Below, piece after piece: positions 26,918-35,334 of a stretch of DNA of 57,661 nt. The DNA lies in contig SCEG01000014.1 in NCBI GenBank assembly GCA_004102805.1, forward strand, positions 1-57,661. Direction: 5' to 3'. The first letter of the stretch is position 1, and every line of letters begins with the position of its first letter. The position numbers and the translations under genes are program-made. The notes below the pieces were generated by a model. The model was not told the origin of the DNA, ran no database searches, and worked only from the letters and a program-made list of their open reading frames with translations. Origin of the DNA: Muribaculaceae bacterium Isolate-002 (NCI). GTDB lineage: Bacteria > Bacteroidota > Bacteroidia > Bacteroidales > Muribaculaceae.

Positions 26918-28816
26918 ATGAGAAAGTGGAAAGTTGAGGACAGCGCCGAGCTTTACAACATCAAGGGCTGGGGCCGCCAGTATTTTACCATCAACGACCG
27001 CGGTCATGTGGCCGTTTGCCCCAAAGAAGGCTATGCATCGGTCGACCTCAAGGAGGTGATGGACGAATTGCAGCTGCGCGACATCACTGCGCCCGTGCTG
27101 TTGCGTTTTCCCGACATTCTCGACAACCGCGTCGAGAAGATTTCCAACTGCTTCAAACGCGCCGCCGAGCAATACAGCTACAAGGCTCAGAACTTCATTG
27201 TCTATCCCATCAAGGTCAACCAGATGCGCCAGGTTGTAGAGGAAATCGTAAGCCACGGCAAGAAATTCAACATAGGGCTTGAGGCCGGCTCAAAGCCTGA
27301 GCTCCACGCCGTGCTCGCCACCAACATAGCCGACGACGCCCTGATAATATGCAACGGCTACAAGGACGCCAACTACGTCGAGCTGGCTCTGCTCGCCCAG
27401 AAGATGGGTCGCCGCATTTATCTCGTGGTCGAGAAGATGAACGAGCTCAAACTAATCGCCGACATATCGCGCCGCATCAAGATACGCCCCAACATAGGCA
27501 TACGCATCAAGCTGTCGAGCACCGGTGCCGGCAAATGGGAGGACTCGGGGGGCGACTCTTCTAAATTCGGGCTCAATTCATCCGAACTTCTCGAAGCGCT
27601 CGACTACCTCGAACGCCGCGACATGAAAGACTGTCTCAAACTGATACATTTCCACATCGGAAGCCAGATCACCAAAATACGCTTCATCAAAAACGCGCTG
27701 CGAGAGGCTATGCAATTTTACGTGCAGCTGTCGAAAAACGGCTTTGACATCGATTTCGTCGACATAGGCGGCGGTCTCGGCGTCGACTACGACGGCACCC
27801 GCAACTCGGCGTCGGAGTCATCGATGAACTATGCCATACAGGAATATGCCAACGACGCCGTCTACTCCCTCGTCGACGCATGCGAGAAAAACGGCCTCAA
27901 GCAGCCCAATATAATAACCGAAAGCGGCCGCTCGCTGACCGCCCACCACTCGGTGCTCGTGTTTGAGGTGCTCGAGACCACAACCCTGCCACAGTGGAAA
28001 GACAACGAAGAGATCTCGGCCGACGAGCATGAACTCGTGCGTGAGCTCTACGACATCTGGGACAAGCTCTCGCAGCCCCGACTCTTCGAAAGCTGGCACG
28101 ACGCGCTTCAGATACGCGAAGAGGCTCTTGACCTCTTTTCACTCGGCCTCATCGACCTGCGCACACGCGCCATGGTCGAAAAGCTATTCTGGTCGATAGC
28201 CCGCGAAGTCGGCGACATCGCACAGACGATGAAGCATGCTCCCGAGGAATTACGCAAGGTGGCACGCATGCTTCCCGACAAATATTTCTGCAACTTCTCA
28301 CTCTTCCAGTCGCTGCCCGACCATTGGGCCATCGACCAGCTCTTCCCCGTCATGCCGCTCTCGCGCCTTGACGAGAAGCCCACACGCATGGCCACGCTGC
28401 AGGACATGACATGCGACTCCGACGGAAAGATAGCCCACTTCATATCCGTGCAGGGAGGCAGCTCCGACTTCCTGATGCTCCACCCGATGCGACAGGGCGA
28501 GCCCTACTATCTGGGAGTGTTCCTCGCCGGAGCCTATCAGGAAATCCTCGGCGACATGCACAACCTCTTCGGCGACACCAACGCCGTGCACATCAGCGTG
28601 TACAAAGACCGCTACGAGATTGACAAGATAATCGACGGCGAGACAGTGGCCGAGGTGCTCGATTATGTGCAGTTCGACCCCAAGAAACTCGTGCGCAACG
28701 TCGAGACATGGGTAACGGCATCGATGAAAGCCGGCAAGATTTCACCCGAAGAGGGACGAGAATTCCTCTCAACCTATCGTTCGGGACTCTACGGCTACAC
28801 CTACCTCGAGAGATAA
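26918..28816 (+). CDS. speA: Biosynthetic arginine decarboxylase
   Basis: PLP enzyme that turns arginine into agmatine, first step of a polyamine route. The 632-residue protein is of the SpeA alanine-racemase-fold type: PLP lysine Lys99 in VYPIKVNQM, the GLEAGSKPEL segment, IHFHIGSQI, FVDIGGGLGVDYDGT (PLP phosphate loop) and the ITESGRSLTAHHSVL motif. The C-terminal part with helical insertion is full length. The next gene starts 45 bases on, so they may share a transcript. No agmatine deiminase lies beside it in this window. Confidence 0.97.
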   Translation: MRKWKVEDSAELYNIKGWGRQYFTINDRGHVAVCPKEGYASVDLKEVMDELQLRDITAPVLLRFPDILDNRVEKISNCFKRAAEQYSYKAQNFIVYPIKVNQMRQVVEEIVSHGKKFNIGLEAGSKPELHAVLATNIADDALIICNGYKDANYVELALLAQKMGRRIYLVVEKMNELKLIADISRRIKIRPNIGIRIKLSSTGAGKWEDSGGDSSKFGLNSSELLEALDYLERRDMKDCLKLIHFHIGSQITKIRFIKNALREAMQFYVQLSKNGFDIDFVDIGGGLGVDYDGTRNSASESSMNYAIQEYANDAVYSLVDACEKNGLKQPNIITESGRSLTAHHSVLVFEVLETTTLPQWKDNEEISADEHELVRELYDIWDKLSQPRLFESWHDALQIREEALDLFSLGLIDLRTRAMVEKLFWSIAREVGDIAQTMKHAPEELRKVARMLPDKYFCNFSLFQSLPDHWAIDQLFPVMPLSRLDEKPTRMATLQDMTCDSDGKIAHFISVQGGSSDFLMLHPMRQGEPYYLGVFLAGAYQEILGDMHNLFGDTNAVHISVYKDRYEIDKIIDGETVAEVLDYVQFDPKKLVRNVETWVTASMKAGKISPEEGREFLSTYRSGLYGYTYLER

Positions 28817-28861
28817 ACCACACCGGGGTGGTCACGCCCTGGCAGTCACAAGCCTGTAGCT

Positions 28862-29470
28862 ATGGTATATATAGTAGGATTTCTGGCACAGGCGCTGTTT
28901 TCGGCGCGAATACTTGTGCAATGGATAATGTCGGAGAGAGCGCGCCGTGTGCTCTCTCCCACCCTTTTCTGGGTTCTGTCGCTCATAGCCTCGTGCCTGC
29001 TGTGCTTCTACGGGTGGCTGCGCGATGATTTCGCTATAGTGATGGGTCAGGTCATCGCCTATTATATCTACATCTGGAACCTCAACATCAAGGGTGTGTG
29101 GCACAAAGTGCCCGCACCGCTGCGCGTTGCAGTCATGCTGCTGCCGCTCGCGCTCATCGTGCCTGTGGCTCACGACGCCGGAGCGGCCGTCGACAGATTT
29201 TTCGGCAACGACGACATACCGCTGTGGATGGTCATCTACGGTTCGGCCGGCCAGATAATCTTCACCTTCCGTTTCATATACCAGTGGCTCTACTCGCGCC
29301 GCCGCGGAGAGTCTGAGCTCCCCGGCGGGTTCTGGATAATATCACTCACAGGCAGCCTGATAATAGTCAGCTATGCCATCTTCCGCCACGATCCGGTGCT
29401 GATACTCGGCCAGGGAGTAGGCCTCATAGCCTATACACGCAACCTGATGCTCTGGCATCGCAAGCGATAG
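28862..29470 (+). CDS. Duplicated LAB_N domain membrane protein
   Basis: A 202-residue integral membrane protein with two copies of the LAB_N domain (named for the N terminus of some lipid-A-disaccharide synthases). Copy one (about 1-75) has FLAQALFSARILVQWIMSER and ends in GQVIAYYIYIWNLN; copy two (about 121-195) has GQIIFTFRFIYQWLYSRRRG and ends in GQGVGLIAYTRNLM, so each has three hydrophobic segments with the R-x-x-x-QW signature. The fold is related to PQ-loop/SWEET transporters. In many Bacteroidetes this gene sits with a DPM1-like GT2 and an ArnT-like transferase; here those two are 4 kb away on the other strand. A role in flipping or handling lipid-linked sugars is inference. Confidence 0.8.
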   Translation: MVYIVGFLAQALFSARILVQWIMSERARRVLSPTLFWVLSLIASCLLCFYGWLRDDFAIVMGQVIAYYIYIWNLNIKGVWHKVPAPLRVAVMLLPLALIVPVAHDAGAAVDRFFGNDDIPLWMVIYGSAGQIIFTFRFIYQWLYSRRRGESELPGGFWIISLTGSLIIVSYAIFRHDPVLILGQGVGLIAYTRNLMLWHRKR

Positions 29471-29582
29471 CGACAGCAGCCGGACGCCGCCTCATCGCTA
29501 CAATATTTCTGCATATATATTACATTCAATTACGGGCATTTTGTTACAAAAGTGTTCGGAATTGAAAATTTATGCCTACAAA

Positions 29583-29615
29583 TTTGGTGTTTTTGTAAAT
29601 TTATACATATATTTG
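29583..29615 (+). promoter_or_regulatory. Promoter of the two secreted-protein genes
   Basis: TTTG (29583-29586), 21-base spacer, TATATTTG (29608-29615). The start codon at 29669 follows 53 bases after the -7 box. This placement excludes the in-frame ATG at 29552 as a start. Confidence 0.7.
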
Positions 29616-29668
29616 CGCAACAACCTAACATTGTCGCTCAGCATTATTCATCAAAAATACATCTGCTT

Positions 29669-30373
29669 ATGAAAAAAATTTACTACGCACTTTTACTGAT
29701 TCCGATGCTTGGCTCGGCCAACACACCCGAAGCCGTCTACTCCTCCGACATGACTGCATGGGAGAAAATCAATGCCGGAGCCGGCAACAACTGGATTGAC
29801 TGGAGCGACGCTCCCGACGGTCTGTTCATTGCCATGACTGATGCTGAAAAGACTCTTTCCGGCTGCGACAACGGCATTGTATGCAAATATGACTCTGACA
29901 ATGATGCCGACGCCTGGGCTATCTCTCCCGCAATAACACTCATGGCTGACAAATCTTACAAGATATCGCTGTTCGTGCGCGACGAAGGCGATTTTTATTC
30001 TTCCGAGAGCTGGAAACTTGCAGTGGCACAGGGTGCGACCGTAAGAGACATGACTTCAGGAATCACGCTGATTGACCACCCGGAATTCAACGACCAGACC
30101 CTCAAAGAATACACCTGCACGCTTACTCCGCAAGCCGACGGCGACTATCACTTCGGACTCAACTGCTACTCCGAGGCCGACAACTACGGCATCTACGCCA
30201 CCGGATTTACCGTGACCCCTCCACAGTCAAGCGCAATAACGGCAATTGAAGCCGAAAGCGCCGCCCATGCCCGCTATTTCAATCTGCAAGGCATCGAGGT
30301 CGCCAACCCCGCGCCCGGATGCCTATATATCATAAAACAAGGCAATGAAACAAAAAAGCAAATCCTAAAATAG
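29669..30373 (+). CDS. Secreted choice-of-anchor-J-like protein with C-terminal sorting-like domain
   Basis: A 234-residue secreted protein. I chose ATG 29669 because it gives a signal peptide (MKKIYYALLLIPMLGSA) and lies after the promoter. Residues about 25-185 look like a beta-sandwich of the choice-of-anchor J/cleaved-adhesin type (ADAWAISPAITLMADKSYKI; DYHFGLNCYSEADNYGIY). The last 40 residues (YFNLQGIEVANP... GCLYIIKQGNETKKQILK) resemble the C-terminal domains that send Bacteroidetes proteins through Type IX secretion, and closely match the end of the next gene's product. Function is unknown; surface or outer-membrane location is inferred. The next gene starts 7 bases after this stop. 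Confidence 0.7.
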   Translation: MKKIYYALLLIPMLGSANTPEAVYSSDMTAWEKINAGAGNNWIDWSDAPDGLFIAMTDAEKTLSGCDNGIVCKYDSDNDADAWAISPAITLMADKSYKISLFVRDEGDFYSSESWKLAVAQGATVRDMTSGITLIDHPEFNDQTLKEYTCTLTPQADGDYHFGLNCYSEADNYGIYATGFTVTPPQSSAITAIEAESAAHARYFNLQGIEVANPAPGCLYIIKQGNETKKQILK

Positions 30374-30380
30374 AACCGTT

Positions 30381-31943
30381 ATGACACTGAAAAAAATCTC
30401 TATCCTGCCTGCAGCCGCAGTCATCGCATTATCGTCATTAAACGCTTCAGCCGAGTGGAGTGAATGGGTAGACTACGCGACCGCCACTTTCGACGCACAG
30501 TATTGGTATCGCAAACCGATGGAAAACCTCAAGGTGATGCGTCGTGCCGACACCGCCACCCCTACCCGCGTACAGTTCAAAGTATGCGGCATGTTCGGCG
30601 AAACTCCCGGATGCGCTCCGGTCGACCTCATCATCAATGCCAACTATGCCGTGCAGGGTCCCACTTCCGACGACATCTCGATATGGGTCGACGACCAATA
30701 CATCGAGTCATACGACCTCTATGGCACCAAGACCGACATATATCTATGCGACGGATATACCTATTATGACAAATACTTTCCCAACAATCCCGACTACGCG
30801 ATGCAGTATGAAGATGCATCATACATGCGTCAGGAGACCGGCACATTTGTCATCTACTCATATTACCACTACCCCGACGGCACAATTCCGTTCCTCGACG
30901 CTTTCTATCAGGACAATGCGCAAGGTGTGGAGACACTCCGCCTGCACGGTCCGCAATTCAAAAACTATACCCCCGATTTCACCGGAGGACACTTCGAGGC
31001 TATTGATGACTCTTCGGCAGCCTACATCTTCAATGTCGACATACACGACCTTTCAAAAGTAAAAATGACAATAGCGGCAGGCGCTTCGGTCGACACCCGC
31101 TCGATAGCCAACCAGATGAACGCGGGAACCATCGACTGCGTAACAGCCGACAAGAGCGGCAAATATGAGGTGGCATTCGACAACGAAGCCGGCGACTACT
31201 CTCTCGTATACCTGACATACAAGGCTGACGGCACTCCCTACCAATACGGCAGCATCGCACTGAAATACGACCCGCAGTGGAAACAGCTGGGCGACGCCAC
31301 ATTCACCGACGGCTTCATCTCAAAATTCCTCGAGGCTGACATGAAATACAACCTCGGGCTCAACCTCGCGGAATCGGCATTCACCTACAGCGTGCCCGTT
31401 GAGGAGTCGACCGAACGTCCGGGACTCTACCGCCTGGTCAACCCCTACGGCGAGACCTCTCCCTACTGGGACATCAACTTCTCTAATGTGAAAATCGACA
31501 AAAAAGCCACAGGCTACCTGATTGTCAACGCCACCGACCCCGAACGCGTGCATGTCGAATATTCCGACTGCGGCTTCTTCTACGGAAGCTATCCGCTGGT
31601 GCTCTATTCAGAGGCTCACGACTGGCTCAACGAAGGCTATTCAGCCGACCAGGTGCCCGAATCGCTCTGGGGCAAGATGAAAGACGGCGTGATAACCTTT
31701 GACGAAGGAACTGCCGACAACAACCTGCTCGCAGCCAAGATACTCACCTCGCCGGCCGCAATCTACGGACGTAAGCTCGAAATAACACTGCCCTCCGCAG
31801 GTGTCGACGCCGTGGAAGCCGACGACCTCTCTGACGCTCCTGTCATCTACTACAATCTGCAGGGCATACAGACTGCGCATCCCGTCAGCGGACAGCTTTA
31901 CATAAAGCGTCAAGGCAACAAATCAGAGAAAATAATCTTCTAA
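30381..31943 (+). CDS. Secreted protein of unknown function with C-terminal sorting-like domain
   Basis: A 520-residue protein with a signal peptide (MTLKKISILPAAAVIALSSL, cleaved near ASA at 23-25). The body is rich in Tyr, Asp and Thr and looks beta-rich; I recognise no catalytic domain. Its last 40 residues (VIYYNLQGIQTAHPVSGQLY, then IKRQGNKSEKIIF) are close to those of the upstream gene product (YFNLQGIEV..., IKQGNETKKQILK). The two genes form an operon with 7 bases between them. They may build a shared surface structure, but nothing in the sequence proves that. A large hairpin terminator follows. Confidence 0.7.
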   Translation: MTLKKISILPAAAVIALSSLNASAEWSEWVDYATATFDAQYWYRKPMENLKVMRRADTATPTRVQFKVCGMFGETPGCAPVDLIINANYAVQGPTSDDISIWVDDQYIESYDLYGTKTDIYLCDGYTYYDKYFPNNPDYAMQYEDASYMRQETGTFVIYSYYHYPDGTIPFLDAFYQDNAQGVETLRLHGPQFKNYTPDFTGGHFEAIDDSSAAYIFNVDIHDLSKVKMTIAAGASVDTRSIANQMNAGTIDCVTADKSGKYEVAFDNEAGDYSLVYLTYKADGTPYQYGSIALKYDPQWKQLGDATFTDGFISKFLEADMKYNLGLNLAESAFTYSVPVEESTERPGLYRLVNPYGETSPYWDINFSNVKIDKKATGYLIVNATDPERVHVEYSDCGFFYGSYPLVLYSEAHDWLNEGYSADQVPESLWGKMKDGVITFDEGTADNNLLAAKILTSPAAIYGRKLEITLPSAGVDAVEADDLSDAPVIYYNLQGIQTAHPVSGQLYIKRQGNKSEKIIF

Positions 31944-31967
31944 GATATCCTGCTCCGGCATTATAAC

Positions 31968-32022
31968 CATCGCGTCTGCGCTTTCAATGGCGGCATTTGC
32001 CATTGAAAACGCAGACGCGATG
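31968..32022 (+). terminator. 24-bp stem terminator between convergent genes
   Basis: Arms 31968-31991 and 31999-32022 pair over 24 bp with one mismatch (a G:U wobble on the minus strand) around a 7-base loop, followed by CTGTTTTTATTC on the plus strand. It ends the secreted-protein operon. The stem is much longer than an ordinary terminator. truA on the minus strand stops at 32043, so it may serve both directions. Confidence 0.8.
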
Positions 32023-32042
32023 CTGTTTTTATTCAAAGTTTA

Positions 32043-32846
32043 TCAGTATTCCACGTTCCAGAGAAAGAGAGCGTTGCCCGGCATGGAAGTGCCTGCCTCG
32101 CAGCGGTTTCGTCGCTCTATAACTTCCTTAAACTGCCTGAGCGTCATTTTACCGCGGCCTACCTCAACGAGCGTGCCGACAACGGCACGCACCATATTGC
32201 GCAGAAAGCGGTCGGCACTGATTTCAAAATAATACTGACATCCTTGCCCGCCGATGCCGGAAGCCATCGTGCCGTCACCACAGATCATGCCCGCGGCTGC
32301 CGGCTGAGCCGATGCCTTGACCCACACCGCGGAGTCTACCCTGCATATATTGGTGCGCGTATCGGCATGCAGTTTTGCAAAAGATGTGAAATCGTCAACC
32401 TCGGTGAGCAACGCGGCAGCCTCGTTCATAGCCGTGTAATCAAGAGGTGCTATATTGAGCGAATAATGCCGCATGAACGGGTCGCAGCCATGATGCACGA
32501 AATAGCGGTAGGTGCGGCGGCGGGCATCGAAACGGGCATGCGCGTCGGGCGCCACCTCGACGATATCGTGAAAGGCAATGTCGCGTGCCGTAAGCGAATT
32601 GAGCGAGCGCAGCAACCGGGCTTTGTCTTTCTCGACAATATCCTCAGGCATATCGGCATGAGCCACCATGACGCGCGCGTTGACTCCGGCATCTGTGCGT
32701 CCTGCCCCCACTACCGGAGTCGGCCGTCTGAGCACTTTGCCCAAAGCCTCCTCGACACACTGCTGCACGGTCACCGCGCCCGGCTGCACCTGCCAGCCGT
32801 GATATGCCGCGCCGTCATAGCTGAGTTTTATGAAATATCGCTTCAT
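32043..32846 (-). CDS. truA: tRNA pseudouridine synthase A
   Basis: Makes pseudouridine at positions 38-40 of tRNA anticodon arms. From ATG 32846 (MKRYFIKLSYDG) the protein has 267 residues; an earlier in-frame ATG at 32867 adds seven residues not typical for TruA. Catalytic Asp52 lies in VVGAGRTDAGVNARVMVAH; the RRRTYRYFVHH and DRFLRNMVRAVVGTLVEVG segments are also typical. It follows the GT2 gene by about 21 bases and is the last gene of a long minus-strand run. Confidence 0.96.
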   Translation of the reverse strand: MKRYFIKLSYDGAAYHGWQVQPGAVTVQQCVEEALGKVLRRPTPVVGAGRTDAGVNARVMVAHADMPEDIVEKDKARLLRSLNSLTARDIAFHDIVEVAPDAHARFDARRRTYRYFVHHGCDPFMRHYSLNIAPLDYTAMNEAAALLTEVDDFTSFAKLHADTRTNICRVDSAVWVKASAQPAAAGMICGDGTMASGIGGQGCQYYFEISADRFLRNMVRAVVGTLVEVGRGKMTLRQFKEVIERRNRCEAGTSMPGNALFLWNVEY

Positions 32847-32867
32847 ACTTTTCTCCGTGGCAGTCAA

Positions 32868-33608
32868 CTATAGATTGCCACCTTCAATGTCATAGTTGAT
32901 ATAGCGCTTGCGCATCCACCGGTAGGCGAAACAATCCTTAAACGGACCGGCGAGCCGGTTCCACAGATGATATTTCGATTTGCCGGCCACCCGCGGGAAA
33001 TGGCGCACCGGCATCTGCATCACCCTGCCCCTCTGCAACTGTATGAGCGCGGGCAGAAAACGGTGCATGCCGGTAAAAAACGGCACCCTCTTGGCATAAT
33101 CGGTGTGCATCACCTTGAGCGGACATCCTGTGTCGGCCACGCCGTCATGCGTCATAGAGCGACGGAAACCGTTGGCTATCTTCGACTGCAGTTTCTTGAA
33201 ACCGGTGTCCTTGCGGTCGGCACGGATGCCTGTGACAAGCTCTGCCTCATCGGCATGGGCAAGAAGAAGATTGAAATCCTCGGGAGCGGTCTGCAGGTCG
33301 GAGTCAATATAGCCCACAAGAGGAGACCAGGCATAGTCTATGCCGGCTTTGAGGGCTGCTGACAGTCCGCCGTTGCGCACGAACGAGATATAATAGAAAT
33401 GGTCGTTGCGCGCGCAGATATCCTTTATCAGCGCGAGCGAGTTGTCGGTCGAGCAGTCATTGACAAACAGCACGCATGCGCGTCGTGAAGCTGTCGGAAG
33501 ATAGTCGGCCAGACGCTTTTCGACGGCCGCCATGTTGTCCTCCTCGTTATATACGGGTACGATTATCGTAAAATCGTAATCACCTGTTTTGTTGGGTTGC
33601 AGAAACAT
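32868..33608 (-). CDS. DPM1/ArnC-like family 2 glycosyltransferase
   Basis: A 246-residue GT2 enzyme expected to charge a polyprenyl phosphate with a sugar at the cytoplasmic face. Motifs: DFTIIVPVYNEEDNMAAVEKR (about 12-32, named by its ends), VLFVNDCSTDNSLALIK (46-62), GLSAALKAGIDYAWSPLVGY and IDSDLQTAPEDF, the DxD-type metal site. It lacks the two C-terminal membrane segments of ArnC, so it is closer to the single-domain DPM1 type. Its start overlaps the end of the ArnT-like gene by 29 bases. The pair likely makes and uses a lipid-linked sugar to decorate lipid A or another envelope glycan; the sugar is unknown. Confidence 0.85.
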   Translation of the reverse strand: MFLQPNKTGDYDFTIIVPVYNEEDNMAAVEKRLADYLPTASRRACVLFVNDCSTDNSLALIKDICARNDHFYYISFVRNGGLSAALKAGIDYAWSPLVGYIDSDLQTAPEDFNLLLAHADEAELVTGIRADRKDTGFKKLQSKIANGFRRSMTHDGVADTGCPLKVMHTDYAKRVPFFTGMHRFLPALIQLQRGRVMQMPVRHFPRVAGKSKYHLWNRLAGPFKDCFAYRWMRKRYINYDIEGGNL

Positions 33609-35295
33609 TATCGGTATGATTGGTTATAGAGTCGGCACGCTCCGTCGCGTGCTTTAATAGAGTCAGTCGGTAGACAAACAGAGGGGAATGCCTGCGTGTG
33701 CCTTTCGGACGCTTGTTGCAGTCGAACTCGCCGAGCGCCACAGTGTCGACCCGGTTAAGAACCTCTGCAGGCAGACGTTCGCCGGCATATTCATGCGTCA
33801 TCAGTATCATAGGCAGCCGCGACATCACCTCATCGGCCGAGTCGAGTGCGAGCGGACGTATATTGCGGCGCGCCTGATAGACCATCTCGATGCGCAACTC
33901 CTCCCCTTCGGGCGAATAGAGCGGATAGTGCTTCATCTGCGGCGCGTTGACGGCCGCGGTTATAGTCTGCATAGTCGTGCCGTTTATGAAACTGCCGACA
34001 ACGGGAAATGCAAACAGCACAAGCAGCGAGTAATAGCCGCCGACAGTATATACCATCGTCAGCGGGCGCAACCTGATTGCCGCGCGCACCAGAAGCCACG
34101 CTGCGCCAAGCGAAACCACTGCCACCGCGCACCATGCGGGCAGCGTCATGACATCCTTGCGGAAGGCCAGCAGAAACGATATCACGGGTATGGCGAGACA
34201 CACCGCCGCAAGCAATCCGGCATTGAGGCGGAAAGGCCACGCCGGCGCACCTCCGCCGCTGTGTCGGTAGAGCGACAGATCGGCACTGCTGCGCGCGGCG
34301 AACGACGCGCACCATAAGCCTACAGCCTGAGCCATCACCACAGCCGCAGGAATGAGCAGCGGCAGCAGATAACGTGTCTTTTTCTCAGGCATGCAAGAAA
34401 GCAGCAGCAGGCAGAACAGCATCCACATCACCGGCACAAGGCGCTCCCTGTCGCCACGGAAACCGCGGCGGAGCACCATCACCGTAGCGGTCACGAGCAG
34501 CAACGCCCACACTCCGGCCTCAAGGAAAAATCTCCAGTAATAATGCCACGGACGCACATTGCGGTTGAGCCACGAGCCTGTCTCCTTAGCCATGACAGCC
34601 TGCCATTCATCAGCATGAAATATATGGATATATGCATACCACCAGCAGCCGGCCACTATAGTGACAAGCGCCATCACGCCGACTGAGCCCCATTTGCCGC
34701 GCATTGACTGGCGTCCGAACAGTCCCCATGCCATCACAAAGGGCAGAAACAGGGCGAACAGCGACACCGGGCCTTTGCTCATCACCGACAGTCCGGCAAA
34801 AACGCCGGCAAGACAGAAACGTCCCAACTGACGGCCTCGCTCCCTGACAGCCATAGCCATGAAATATATCGCGCCAAGCATGAAACCGTGGGTGTAGATA
34901 TCCCACGACACGGTGCGCGCCATCAGCATGAACTGGTAGCAGGTGCACAGCAATATGACAGCTATGACCGGGTCGACCTTGAAGATATCGCGGCAGAGCA
35001 GATAGAAAAACACCACCAGCATGACGCCGAAAAGCGATGCCACAGCCCTCTGCGCGGCTATGTCGTCGGGACTGACGCTTTCGACCACAGCCGACACCCA
35101 GGTGGGCAACGGCGGTTTCTCAAGACGCAGCTCGCCGTTCATGGTCGGCACGAGCCATTGACCCGTCTCCACCATCTCGCGCGCCGTCACAAGGTTGCGC
35201 GACTCCATGATGTCGGGTTGCAACGTGCGGTTGTTGATAAAAAATGTTATCGCCACAACCGCAGCCATCAGCCATATCCGCAGACGTTCGTTCAT
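33580..35295 (-). CDS. ArnT-like glycosyltransferase (GT83/GT39, PMT_2 domain)
   Basis: A 571-residue polytopic membrane enzyme that would take a sugar from a polyprenyl-phosphate donor on the periplasmic side. The N terminus has the first membrane segment, then PDIMESRNLVTAREMV and NGELRLEKPPLPTWVS, the ArnT/PMT loop whose acidic residues take part in catalysis. About 12 hydrophobic segments follow and a soluble C-terminal part of about 130 residues. ArnT adds aminoarabinose to lipid A in enterobacteria; relatives in Bacteroidetes use other, mostly unknown, sugars. Translationally coupled to the DPM1-like gene and 39 bases after the WG-repeat gene. Confidence 0.85.
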   Translation of the reverse strand: MNERLRIWLMAAVVAITFFINNRTLQPDIMESRNLVTAREMVETGQWLVPTMNGELRLEKPPLPTWVSAVVESVSPDDIAAQRAVASLFGVMLVVFFYLLCRDIFKVDPVIAVILLCTCYQFMLMARTVSWDIYTHGFMLGAIYFMAMAVRERGRQLGRFCLAGVFAGLSVMSKGPVSLFALFLPFVMAWGLFGRQSMRGKWGSVGVMALVTIVAGCWWYAYIHIFHADEWQAVMAKETGSWLNRNVRPWHYYWRFFLEAGVWALLLVTATVMVLRRGFRGDRERLVPVMWMLFCLLLLSCMPEKKTRYLLPLLIPAAVVMAQAVGLWCASFAARSSADLSLYRHSGGGAPAWPFRLNAGLLAAVCLAIPVISFLLAFRKDVMTLPAWCAVAVVSLGAAWLLVRAAIRLRPLTMVYTVGGYYSLLVLFAFPVVGSFINGTTMQTITAAVNAPQMKHYPLYSPEGEELRIEMVYQARRNIRPLALDSADEVMSRLPMILMTHEYAGERLPAEVLNRVDTVALGEFDCNKRPKGTRRHSPLFVYRLTLLKHATERADSITNHTDNVSATQQNR

Positions 35296-35334
35296 CAGAT
35301 ATCAATAATTATATTATTTTACCGACTTTCAGTC

